The notes under the pieces are model-generated. The model was not told the origin of the DNA and did no database searches. It worked only from the letters and a program-made list of their open reading frames with translations. From Dimargaris cristalligena (Eukaryota; Kickxellomycota; Dimargaritomycetes; Dimargaritales; Dimargaritaceae): a stretch of DNA of 20,276 nucleotides. The stretch is from positions 1-20,276 of the forward strand of contig JANBQC010000524.1 of the NCBI GenBank assembly GCA_027576995.1, read 5' to 3'. Position 1 is the stretch's first letter; each line of letters begins with the position of its first letter. Position numbers and translations under genes: made by a program. Positions 1 through 9,845 of the stretch are shown piece by piece.

Positions 1-2380
1 CTACGAGTGATTAGTGCGAACTCCGGGAGGCCTGGCCGGTTAAGGGGATATCACTGATGTTCGGCCTGGTTAGGGCCAGGGGGGTACAATATGGTGCTAT
101 ACGGCCTGATATGATGGTGGTCATATCAGTTGGATTAGGACGGATTAGGAGGGGTGACAAACAGGATAGGATAAAGAATCCATAGGAACATATTCCTCAA
201 TAAATTGTGACAAAAGTTAATACTTGTAAAGGCCTATTTTATTATTTCCAATCTAGGTCAGTCAGCAAGGCCCAGTGTGTAACATTGATTTGCAGATGTC
301 TTAGTGGTTTCACTTAATGTGGTACTAGGTGGTGGAGTGGACATCTAGCAGGGGATGACCAAAGTGAAAGTTCAATTGGGGGGATAGTAGGGTGAGGGGG
401 TCAGTAAATGAAGGGTAGGCAGGCTGCTAAGAATGGTACACTGGTGAACCCTGTGGGACCAATGGTCCCAAGTGGGCCATAAACCTACTAGTGGATGGAC
501 AAGGGCCCTTTGCCAAGGATAGTGTGGAAGGAGGTCCAATAAACAGACATAGGCAAAGATGCTAAGATGCAGTGGGTATTACTCAACTATCTGTGAATTT
601 GACATTGATAGTAGAGAGGGGGGATTAGAGAGTAATAAGGGGATGGTTTAGGAGGATTTGATGAGGTGATACTATTATTCACAAATGGGGTTCCAAACTG
701 GTTCCATTTATGCTTAGATGGCCCAAAGCACTCCAGCTCATTGAATGATTGAATGGTAATACACCCCTTCTCCCATTTTAGTGGCATTTCATTTTTCTGT
801 AGTTAGGAAAGACAGTGAAATGCCTCTAGGAGGAGAAGCTTATGATATTTCCCTATACTATGAAAAAGAGTGTCCTCCCTCTTCCCTGCTTTCTAGAGGA
901 GCTCTCAGTTGGCCAAATATAATATAGGCCTGAGTAGACTGCAGCCCCTTTGTAGCTACATTCATATAATTCATTTTAAAAAACTTATTATGTTAATAGA
1001 GGTGAAAGAAAAAAAAATCCATAAAAATATTACTTTCCCCATAGTAGAAAGGAAAAATTTTCATGCGAAAATTTGTTTCTCTATCTTTCTCCTTTTATTC
1101 CTTCCTACCAGCCAACCCTATTAGTTTATTCATTTTTACAATCAAAATTTATTCCTGCTGTGTTTCTTTATACACGTGCATGATGACTTTCATTTATTGT
1201 AGACTGTGGACTTGTCCATTGTGTGAAATAAGTATTGCCAATAAAATAACAAACATTGACAGCATCTATTAACAATAATATCACCCCACCCCCTCTGTTT
1301 GAAGGCCTGATTAGTTGAACAGAGACAATTTCATACCTAGTAGTTGCAGCTCATTTAAATCCCAGAGCCACTTGGTTTTAATTTGCCTAATATTGTACTA
1401 TTTTTATTTTATCCGCTTTGAATTCATTATAAAATACATATTTGCTTTGGTGGTTTCAATTGGGAGGGTGTATAGCATTCCTTTATGGGCTTGCTCTTTT
1501 GGGGCTGCTGCACCATTTCCTATTGTCACTCCTATTGCTATAACTTTACTTTGGATAAATGTAGTTAAACAAGACAGTAGTTTTAACCATTGACTCCTAT
1601 TTGGTCCCTTAGCCATTCTTAGCCAAAATTGGCATATTTTTCTCATCATGCAATACCTCGGTGGAAATAAATGATGCTCAATTCAATTTAGTGTTGGTGT
1701 GGGTACATTTTAATAGATTGCCTTATAGACCAACTGGCTTGAGAAATTTAAGCCTTATTGTTTTCTTAAGTGTCCTAATGATGCCAGCCTTTACTGCTAG
1801 TGAGGTTTATGCCCATAATTTAATTTTACTTAGTTGATGTATCACCACTACACAATTCTTGCTGTTTCATATACAAGTGCATTTTTCTCCCTTTTTTAAC
1901 TTATGGCAATGTAAATTCTATACAATGACTATTGTAGTTGATATCCTGACTGTATGAACTAGTCCGTCCAATATATAATTATACCATATATATAGAGACG
2001 CACTATTTTTATCTTTAAATCTCCGCCCAGAAGCCAGGTTTTTATTAAGAGATAACACCGTCTCTGAAATAAACACCAACTTACTGTAGTAGAATTTGCA
2101 TGAGATCGACTCTGAGTAAAACCAGCATACGGTTAAATTAAAGTGAATGGTATTTTTGCAGAATCCTACCAATCCTAAAGGATTTACCAGTAAACCTCGG
2201 GTAACTTTACTTCCACAGCAAATACCATTTTACTGTGAATAGGTTTCGCTATGAAACAGGTTTCTCTGTTTTGGCATTTGCCTATCATACTGGTCTACAT
2301 TTAAACGTTAATTGTTAACATTTACAATCCCATTCAGCTACTATTATTTACTTCTACCTTGTGCCCCTATATTTTATGCT
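1..2380. other. AT-rich, CpG-poor left flank without a recognisable gene
   Basis: I see no recognisable gene here. Open frames are short (under 95 codons), lie on both strands and show no family motif. From about 143 to 1064 I find no CpG dinucleotide at all, and only scattered ones up to 2300, in contrast to the gene-bearing DNA that follows. The first 150 bases are G-rich with several CpGs and one perfect hairpin. A GGGACC/GGTCCC inverted repeat lies near 457-471 and a TACAAT/ATTGTA one near 1920-1935. The overlapping open frames at 1315-1649 could be relics of a mobile element, but I cannot name one. The stretch just before 2381 would hold the promoter of the next gene; no clear TATA box was seen. 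Confidence 0.6.
106..129. repeat. Perfect 9-bp inverted repeat with 6-base loop
   Basis: CTGATATGA at 106-114 is followed by TGGTGG and then by its exact reverse complement TCATATCAG at 121-129. It lies in a G-rich, CpG-containing stretch at the window edge. It could be a recognition site or a chance hairpin; function unknown. Confidence 0.6.
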
Positions 2381-3058
2381 ATGGATTCGGAAGCTCAGAA
2401 TAGGCGTGAGCGCCTGAAGGCCCTAGCCCAGGCACGCCAGCGACAAACCAATGCTTCCGACGCTTCCCATTCGGCGGGAACTAAACGGCCGCTGGATCCG
2501 TCCGATGACCATACTTTGGCTAATCGCGATGGTTTAGCCCAGCCCGGCGTAGCATCGCAAGGTAGTTCCCCTCATCCATCCCCATCCACAGCCTGGCCCA
2601 AACCCTCTGTTCTTACGGGCGCCACGGTCGAACAAGCCACCACCGGAGTAGCAGAGCGTACCTTGGCCGCCGAAAACGCCCGCAAACAGCATCAGCAATC
2701 CCAATCGGCCGCGAATGCCGGCGCGATTGACCTACAGCAGCTCGCACCCCAGAAACCCAATTGGGATTTGAAACGCGATTTACAAAAGAAACTCGATAAA
2801 TTGGAACCGAAAACCCAGGCGGCTCTGGCTGAATTAATTCGGCAGCGGGTACAGCCGCCTCCTTCCCAGTCGGCGGAGGAAGGTGTAAATATAGCATCGG
2901 CGGGGTCCTCCTCCACTACGTCTAGGTCGCCTTCGAGTACTGCCCGCGCTGATAATCAAGCCAACGACAGTGAGTCCCTTAACTTGGCTGACGCGGTGCA
3001 GGCCCAGGAAAACCTCCAGCGGGATTCCCCCCATTCCGACGATACTATGTCGGACTAG
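2381..3058 (+). CDS. cwf18: CCDC12/Cwf18-family pre-mRNA splicing protein
   Basis: This intronless frame of 225 codons encodes a likely homologue of human CCDC12 and fission yeast Cwf18, small proteins that travel with the Prp19/NTC-associated spliceosome in the nucleus. The family core is clear: a basic N-terminus with NRRERLKALAQAR (about residues 7-19), then LAPQKPNWDLKRDLQKKL (about 121-138) and TQAALAELIRQRV (about 145-157), which match the family's LAPRKP-DWDLKRD and AELIRER signature. A low-complexity Ser/Ala/Thr/Gln-rich region of about 100 residues lies between these parts, and an acidic Ser-rich tail follows, making the protein longer than the usual 140-170 residues. The start at 2381 is preferred because the family begins right at the basic helix; a Met 23 codons upstream would add a hydrophobic leader not expected in a nuclear protein. 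It is convergent with the next gene. Confidence 0.85.
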   Translation: MDSEAQNRRERLKALAQARQRQTNASDASHSAGTKRPLDPSDDHTLANRDGLAQPGVASQGSSPHPSPSTAWPKPSVLTGATVEQATTGVAERTLAAENARKQHQQSQSAANAGAIDLQQLAPQKPNWDLKRDLQKKLDKLEPKTQAALAELIRQRVQPPPSQSAEEGVNIASAGSSSTTSRSPSSTARADNQANDSESLNLADAVQAQENLQRDSPHSDDTMSD

Positions 3059-3633
3059 AGCTGCCCTGCCCTGCCCCCATCTTTTGCCGCTACCTTTATT
3101 TTCCAAGACACCTTCGTTATAGTTTAAGTCTTGAGTCGGTCCTTTTAATCCTTTGGTTTTAATTGACAAAGTCGTGCTATATTCAACATCGATGGGCAGT
3201 TCCCGCCAAATATGTATGCGGATGTTTGGCAGCTTGCTGGCACTAAGTGCACATATGTAATTTAAAAATACCGAATACACTCAATTTTTTTTAATAGATG
3301 GAACAACTGCGGTTGCGATAACGATGTCTATTGTCAACCGGAATTAATTTACTTGATCCTTTAGTGATTATCTACTTTAAACGAACGTGTAAAATTCTAA
3401 AGTGCCTTTAAGAGCGACTGTTTATTGCATTACGGCCACCGCCTACAGGCAGTGTAAGTTCGCAAGGTGTATCTGAATGTATTATGGAGGTGTGTATTAA
3501 AAACGCCGGATCTGGAGCTCGCTAATTTATCGGCAAATGAATAATTTGTACATATGGGACGTCTTCCGTAAATAGGGATACCTATAAATAGGAACCAAAC
3601 CGGACACCCTATTATATCGGGAAAGAACCACAC
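3059..3633. other. Convergent intergenic region with a candidate poly(A) signal
   Basis: This is the shared 3' space between the Cwf18-type gene (+) and the peroxiredoxin-like gene (-). TTTATT at 3421-3426 gives AATAAA on the minus strand about 210 bases past that gene's stop, a possible polyadenylation signal. The minus-strand open frame across 3430-3633 is the read-through of the neighbour's 3' side and shows no motif. No other gene is seen. Confidence 0.45.
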
Positions 3634-4839
3634 TTATGCGTTGCAGTGGGCCAATTCTGTAACAGCAGAGAGAACTTGCTGCACCTCGAGGCGTGCGGAG
3701 CCAAGGAAGGAGATCCTGTAACGGATACGCTGGTGCTCGTCGATAACCACAGCCGCCCTAATATCCAAAACCATAACATTGCTTCAAAAAAAGGGGGGGA
3801 GTTAATGTTATCTTAAACAAGAGACAGTCGCCTCCACCCCATCGGTTGCCCAATAATAAGAAGTAAAGGGGGGGGCGGATACAAGACAAGACGGTAATTA
3901 TACGGGGGGACGGGGGATAATCGACACTTACCGGTGCGTGAACTGCCTGGCCACGTCGAATACCCCGACGGACCGGGCTAGTTTATGAAGCATGTCGGAG
4001 GCCAAAGGGAACCGAAGGCCAAACACCCCATGATAGTCCGCACTTGTGTTGAGCCAGGCCCGGTGGGCGAATTCGGAATCACTGGAACAGCCCACCACCG
4101 CACAATTGAGTTGGGTGAATTGACCCAGATACTCGCTGTTGGGATTGATTTCACAAGTGGATTTGGAAATTAAATCAGAGAAGGAAAAGAGCCGTTGGCG
4201 GAGTGGATAAAAAGACCTGAAGATGGTGTGGGTATAATCTAATATGCGAACTGGTATGGGAGAGTGTAAGGGAGGTTAGGGGCTTACGGGATGGCGGGGT
4301 GATAAACTTACTTATAGCCCATGAGAGAATGCATGGCGGTGGGTTCGCTTAGGGGAGCGCACGGTTCAAGTTGGATAGGGACAGAAACCATAATCATGAT
4401 TAGGAACTAAGTTGCAATATTATAATCAACCCTTGCCCGACAAATGGAGGCCGGGCGTGGTAACATTGTAGGGCTCCCTGCGTCTAGTCAGAAAAGGCTA
4501 GCACTGGTGACCAACCACTGTTATACCAAATACTTACAAGTCGTGCGGATAGAATACCAGGACCAGCCTACGGCCAGAAAAGCTCTGTAAAGCCATGGGT
4601 TCGCATTCCTGTGTAATGGGGTCGAGTAAAGGAATGCCGGTGACCGGTACCAGGGGCAGTTCCTTAAGGGGGGACTGCGGGGGCAGACTACCCACTGGTA
4701 CATTGGACAAGCCCCCCCATAGCGAGGAGTCGGTCGGTTCCACGGCTGGGCTGTCCTTGAGTAGCTGGACCCGTTTGCAGCGTAGCGCAGTGGGAGAGGT
4801 CTGAGAAGGCAGACTGCGTTTCTCAGCAGATACAGACAT
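3634..4839 (-). CDS. Peroxiredoxin (AhpC/TSA-fold) homologue lacking the peroxidatic Cys
   Basis: Four exons, minus strand: 4538-4839, 4312-4347, 3932-4216 and 3634-3757, all with GTAAGT donors and joining in frame to 248 residues. An in-frame TAA nine codons before the ATG fixes the start. Residues 90-101 (GRRLVLVFYPHDF) form the strand and loop before the active site of 2-Cys peroxiredoxins; LNCAVVGCSSDSEFAHRAWLN (149-169) and LRFPLASDMLHKLARSVGVF are further hallmarks, and AAVVIDEHQRIRYR matches the late strand. Where the family has FTFVCPTE, this protein reads FEPTA: three residues are missing and Glu replaces the peroxidatic Cys. That site is carried by the 36-base second exon. No VCP resolving motif exists; a lone Cys is three residues from the end. 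A Ser/Pro-rich N-terminal region of about 75 residues is extra. It is therefore probably not a working peroxidase, but could be a redox-fold scaffold, sensor or inactive paralogue. The family is secure; loss of Cys depends on the exon-2 acceptor. Confidence 0.8.
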
Positions 4840-6076
4840 GGCCCAGTAAACCGCTGCGGTCGTTTAAGAATATGGCCGATTGGGAAGGAAGGCGGGGAGG
4901 CACGGGTAGAGTAAAAATGCGAGCAATACTGGGATACGTTGGCTAGTCGAGGAGCCGTGGGTGGTGTAGGCTATATTAGAACGGAACAGCGTTAACGGCT
5001 TTCGAGGGGCCGTTGGTGGAGAGGGGAGGGTCACGGAGTAAAGTGTAAACAATGCGAAGAGCTGTATGGATCAGGCTAGTGTAAACAAGGCCGAAAAAAA
5101 GTCACAAACCACGTGCTATAAAACTGGTGCGATTAAGAGAATATGCCTGGGCCATTCACGAGCCAGGCCAAAAAGGGATACACACGGTGCCTGTGGGGTA
5201 GGGCGAGCTATAGTTGTCAATGGGGGGATTGGTTATTGCATAGCAACAAGCAGACAGAAGAGATAATCCCGAAAAATGGGAGGTACAATACTCTATCGAC
5301 AGAGCAGCTGGAAGGGTAGGGTTAGTAGCCATGGATCTGAGCCCGATGACAAGGTGACTTTTATAGGCCTGTGGATTCGAGTGGGGATGATGGGGTCGTC
5401 AGTTGGGCATTGGAAAGGCTTTGATTATACCTACTTTTTTTTCTCTGCAATGTTGCTTGGATAAATGGGTTGGTGGGAGTCCAAGCAGGAGAAAAATCCA
5501 GCAAACAATGAGCAGTCTGAATCCTATTTTCGGCAGTCAATCCAGTCCATGTGGGGCCGTGGGGTAACTGCCATTTAGCAAACTTTTGCCTAATAGACAA
5601 TAGACAGTGAGCTAATGATAAAGCAAATTAGAGTAGAAATCATGCAAGCCCGCCCGGATTTGGGTTTCCGATCTGGCATATTACCCTGCGTATCCGGTGT
5701 TTTGGACTGGGGCGGGATGCTGAGCAAGGCCCAAATGATATTATGGAAAGAGACCTCCTGGGAAGGCCTCACCTTCAGCGTAGCACTTGTCTACACGCAG
5801 CACCAAAAACAACTTAAGGTGAGGTTCTACTTGGAGTCCCAATACCTTTCTACTTCACATATCAAACTTATAATCGGCCTTCAGTTTCAGGAACCACCCC
5901 GATAGACAACAATCATTGAATTTATGGATATGGCATGGTGTACGCAAGTAATAGGGCCAATAATAGTAATGATAATAGTAATAATAGTAGTAATAATGGT
6001 AAAACAGACCGTGGAATCAGGGGTAAGTTGCAAACCATGGGGTCTAGAATGGCATCATCCGACCACCCCCCTGGAC
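4840..6076. other. Intergenic region upstream of the peroxiredoxin-like gene
   Basis: This holds the upstream side of the peroxiredoxin-like gene and the 3' side of END3. ATTGG at 4879-4883 gives a CCAAT on the minus strand about 40 bases before the peroxiredoxin-like ATG, a possible but weak promoter element. A plus-strand open frame at 5615-5905 (96 codons) has a plausible amino-acid mix, for instance ETSWEGLTFSVALVYTQ, and could be a lone exon, but no splice partners or family motif were found, so it is not called as a gene. No poly(A) hexamer was obvious for END3. Confidence 0.4.
5959..5999. repeat. Degenerate (TAA/TAG)n trinucleotide repeat
   Basis: About 40 bases of alternating TAA, TAG and TGA-like triplets lie just past the END3 stop, in its likely 3' untranslated region. 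Confidence 0.7.
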
Positions 6077-7820
6077 TTATTTGACCCGCGACTCCAAGTC
6101 ACGCAGCTTTTCCCGGCCCTCGGCCAGGTAATTAGTGACAAAGGCCTTATCCTCGTTCAGCGCAGCCACGGCATCCCGGATATCCCGCAGCACCTGTTGG
6201 TGGCGCTGGAGTTCACCTTCCCGCTGACGCACTTGGTCGCGCAACTGGTAGGGGGTAGTGACAATATCCGCTTTGCGGCGTTCCTGGTACTCTAATAATT
6301 GTTCCAGTTCCTGCAGCGTAGCCGACGGTGTCGCTTGAGCTTGCTGGGATTCGGCCTTGTCGGCTTCTCGTTCTGCAGCGGCCACTTCGGCCTCGAGGGT
6401 TTTTAGCTCTTCCCGTAGTTTTTGCTCTTCATCGAGAATGGCGGCGGCACTGGATGGGAACGAGGATTTGTTGGATTCTGAACAATAGAAGGGAAGGGCG
6501 GCACAGATTCAGGCAAGCAGGTGTAGAGTGGGGGGGGGGTGTAAGAGATAGTAGTCCGGATTAGTCCAAGTATGGTGTGTGGGGGTTTATACGCAGTTAT
6601 ATTATTTGCAAGAAAATTGATCTAGCTCTGGCCCCTCAAGAACAGATAAATGCACAATCAGGTGGAGAAGGGGAGTGGGTTTATGTGTGTAGACGGCCAG
6701 GTCATCGTTCTATACATACCATAGGTTGACTTGGCGGTATAGCCACTGGTCAGTTTCGAGATGTAGCTATCGGCCAGGGCCACATTTTTGGAGTTCTTGC
6801 CAAAGAGTCCCGGGGAATCCCGGGCCTGGCTCGGACTGGACCCTCCCCCCGTACCCGATCCCGATTGAGTAGCGGTAAACCGAAGGGACGAGCTGAGCTT
6901 AAGCGAATTATGGATGATATCCTGCACACTGGCGGGCAGGGACGCGGGAATTCGGACACCTTGGGCCATCCGAGTCAGCAGATGCATGAGCAGAATGAAC
7001 TGCTCCTTATTGAGAACCTGCATTTTCTTGATATCTACCAAACTCCAGCACTGGGTTATCTGGTCCCAGGGTAGGCCTAAACTGCGCAAAAAGTCGTTGA
7101 GGAATAGGAGGGACACGGAATCCTCCCCCTTGCGTAACAGGTTGAATCGGGCTTCATAGGCCACTCGGTCCGGAGGCGGGATATACCAGGTAAATGGCTC
7201 GGCCGAGGGGACAGCGGGGGTGGGAGTTTGAGTGAGAGTGTTGGGGTGGTGGTGGTGGCCGCCACCACCTAGTAAATGGGCCTTGGAGGCCGGAACCAGA
7301 GCCGGGGGAAGTTGAGGGGGTAGCTGGCTGACCTGTCCCCCTAGAATAGCGTAGACGAGCTTCATGGCGACGCAGAATTCGTCCAAGTCGAGGGCGCCGT
7401 CCTTATCGATATCCGCTAGATTCCAGACCGAGGCCAGCTGGTTGTGGGGTAGGTTGGACTGAACCAGGATGTTCCTGGCCCGCTCACCTAAAAGTAGGAG
7501 GGTATGGTGGGGTATTTACATACAGCAGTTTATGGGGATAGCCGAATAATGGGGGGGGGGATTAGAAACCAGGCTAAATATATGGGTATTGCGGCTGCTT
7601 CTCTATTATAGACGGCGGTATGTATAGCGGTGTACGGGGGATAGAGTGGTTATTCATACTCAACTACTCTTTTTTAGTAGGCCGACCTCGGGTTTCCCTC
7701 CGTAAAGGCAGTCCGCGGTGGCTGACGGGGCGGAAACCTACCTGATAGTACGCCATTAACCGGGCCGGCATTCTGGAATATTGTTTGGTACTGGGAGTAT
7801 TCGGCGGGGGAAAGCTGCAT
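6077..7820 (-). CDS. END3: END3, EH-domain endocytosis and actin-patch protein
   Basis: Three exons, minus strand: 7742-7820, 6720-7487 and 6077-6477 (415 residues; introns start GTAGGT and GTATGT). End3 works with Pan1 and Sla1 at cortical actin patches to drive clathrin-mediated endocytosis. The start MQLSPAEYSQYQTIF opens EH domain 1 (about residues 3-95). Its helix LASVWNLADIDKDGALDLDEF contains a complete EF-hand loop, D52-x-D54-x-D56-G-x-x-D60-x-x-E63, so calcium binding is likely. A linker with four His follows, then the End3-specific second EH-like domain (about 127-203), opening WYIPPPDRVAYEARF with LGLPWDQITQCWSLVD and NKEQFILLMHLL; its loop lacks the acidic residues. A Ser/Gly-rich stretch leads to the charged C-terminal coiled coil (about 290-410), which in yeast contacts Pan1. 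Length and domain order fit the family. It is divergent from the coiled-coil gene at 8487. Confidence 0.93.
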
Positions 7821-8486
7821 GGGTGAGTCTGGGGATGGCCGAGCGGAGCAATCAACGGAAGAAGAGGAGTGAGTATATGGTAAAGGAACTAAGGATGAAG
7901 TGGGAATGTCTAATTGTAACCTGGTGTGGGTCTGAACCCCCCATTCACCCTCAGCCTAGTTTCAGCGCTGACCAGGGAATGTGGGCAGAAGCCCCCTCCC
8001 TACCTACGCAACCTTTTCCACTCTTAGTAAGGCCATGTCCACTATGCCCAGGGTGGCTGCTGTGTTAGATGGGGGGAATACCCGCTTGAATCTATTGCCC
8101 CTTCCTATAGCAGCCCTCTCCACAGTGAGCAGGCCTTGGGCAGTCCACCATTAACTACATATTTATATTTAACCAAACCTACTTCCTGCTAACTGTTGGT
8201 AAGCTGCATGGTAAAATAGCCTTGCATTGAAAAGCGAATTAGCGGTATTTGGGACCATAGTGTACCACCGCCAGGGCGCGAATAGTGAGAGACCTGGCTT
8301 CCGCGCTCCTGCCCAGGCGAAACCCCTCCGGTTTCTTTTCCTTCGCTGCTAAAGTTTCATTTGGCTTGCCCATGTTTCCTTTCCCGCCCGTTCCATGTCC
8401 AAGCCACCTTGGCTTCACTGGCTTGTATTTACCCCTCTTATTATTGCCACTGTCCTTATTAGTATCCCCACCCCGTCCGCTTCTTC
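7821..8486. other. Divergent intergenic region between END3 and the coiled-coil gene
   Basis: About 670 bases separate the two start codons, so both promoters must lie here or within first exons. The right part (8310-8480) is pyrimidine-rich on the plus strand, as expected of a fungal promoter or 5' leader for the gene at 8487. No clear TATA box was seen. Open frames in it (7781-8068 and 8285-8509, plus strand) are low-complexity shadows. Confidence 0.45.
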
Positions 8487-9845
8487 ATGTTGCCCGGCTC
8501 GCCGTTTAATGCAACCATGGGTCAGCGCGCCGACCCGTCTTTCCTGACTTCCGACCACGCCGACCTGCCCAAAATAAGGGAGGCCCTTGCCTCTCTACAG
8601 ACCAAACTCCAGTACCCCTTGGCGACGCTTCAGGAGCGTGACTTGCACCGCCAGTTAACGACTCTTCAGGACCAAACCCAAATAGCCACTGCCCAGCTGG
8701 CCCGACTCCGCCTGGATTACATGCGCTGGCAAACCCTTGCTAAGGTAATATATACAATTGATGGGCATTCCCACGTCAAAGTAGTGAGCGTCTTTAGAGT
8801 ACTTAAGGGGGGTGTTGGTCGCTTATGTCCTCCTTTATTAACCCCCCCCCCGATTCAGTGAACCTTAGGCAGTGGTCCAAGCTTAAGGCTCCCAAAGATG
8901 ATCCAACCATACTTATACACTAACCTTTAACTCCCCTATGGGCAATTCTCAATGATTAAACCAGGCAATCCAATCCAATAACCTGTCCCGGCTAGGACTT
9001 CAGTACCAGGCCCTCAATTTATCCACCAAGGCCCAGGCGATGGAAGCGGTTAACATCAAAAGTAAGTCATTCAGCTTCTGTGGTGGCCACGTACTGTATT
9101 AAGCAGTGTCCGTAATAGAGGCTGCCCATTGAGCGACCAGGTGCGGCCAACTTCCACCTAGCGAGCTCATTTTACCGTAACGTACCGAAACTATACATAT
9201 CCTCCTCTCTCTATGCTGGCTCTATCCCTGTAACCGGCCATCCCAAAAGGCATGGTCCCCCAATTATTAACCCCCACGGGATGCGATTTTATCACGGTAC
9301 CATTTTGGTCCATCCCTAGAAATGTTGGAACTTGAGAATCAAAAATCGATCTGTGCAGCCAAGCAGCAGATTGTGGCTCACCTCGACAGGGAGGCACTCT
9401 TGCTCGAAACCGACATGGAAAACCTAAGTGAGCGGATAGCGTTTTCGCCCAAGGTCGATGGACTCACTAATAAGGTAGGCTATTTTTTTTAAAAAAAAAA
9501 CGGCGCCGCCCCAATAACTGGTACCTTAAGGCGGTTCAAAATTATTTATAGCGGTCCGCGGAATCTAACGCAAACCAAGCACTATATACCACACTATCCG
9601 ACATCCTCGTCTACCCCTCGTCCCTGGCATCTATAGATCTTCGCTATTCCGGTGGCATTTATTTTATGTCTGTCCCTTGCCATTATGTTACCGCAGCTGC
9701 TAATGGTTCTGCGCGGTATCAGTATAACATCCCCGATGGAAACTGCTGTACCCTAGTAAATCGCACCGGATGCCTTGAAAACCGTGTCATGAGATATTGC
9801 CCCGAGAACACAGGGTCGGGGACTCCATCCCTGGCCACTTGTTGA
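8487..9845 (+). CDS. Unidentified coiled-coil protein, four exons
   Basis: I do not recognise the family. Exons 8487-8744, 8965-9061, 9320-9474 and 9552-9845 join in frame to about 267 residues, with donors GTAATA, GTAAGT and GTAGGC and acceptors CCAG, CTAG and ATAG. The first three exons read as long amphipathic helices rich in Leu, Gln, Lys and Glu, for example LPKIREALASLQTKLQ, LHRQLTTLQDQTQIATAQL, LSRLGLQYQALNLSTKAQAM and LDREALLLETDMENLSERI, with no signal peptide or membrane segment. ATG 8517 is an alternative start ten codons in. The last exon is less helical, with eight Cys, so its distal half may be wrong: splicing could continue from a GTAAAT near 9755. The shape is typical of subunits of kinetochore, augmin, THO or vesicle-tethering complexes; nothing in the sequence decides among these. 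Confidence 0.6.

Noticed and set aside
1315..1649. Overlapping frames on both strands resembling a transposase relic
   Set aside because: No catalytic motif or terminal repeats were found; AT-rich DNA gives such frames by chance.
2613..3280. Minus-strand open frames across the Cwf18-type gene
   Set aside because: They are shadows of the plus-strand coding sequence, with no motif or splice support.
4312..4378. Alternative exon 2 of the peroxiredoxin-like gene reading PCAPLSEPT with a Cys
   Set aside because: No in-frame AG acceptor precedes it, and the nearest upstream AG (near 4410) leads directly to a stop.
5615..5905. Plus-strand open frame of 96 codons
   Set aside because: Plausible composition but no family motif, no splice partners, and the opposite strand is also open; not enough for a gene call.
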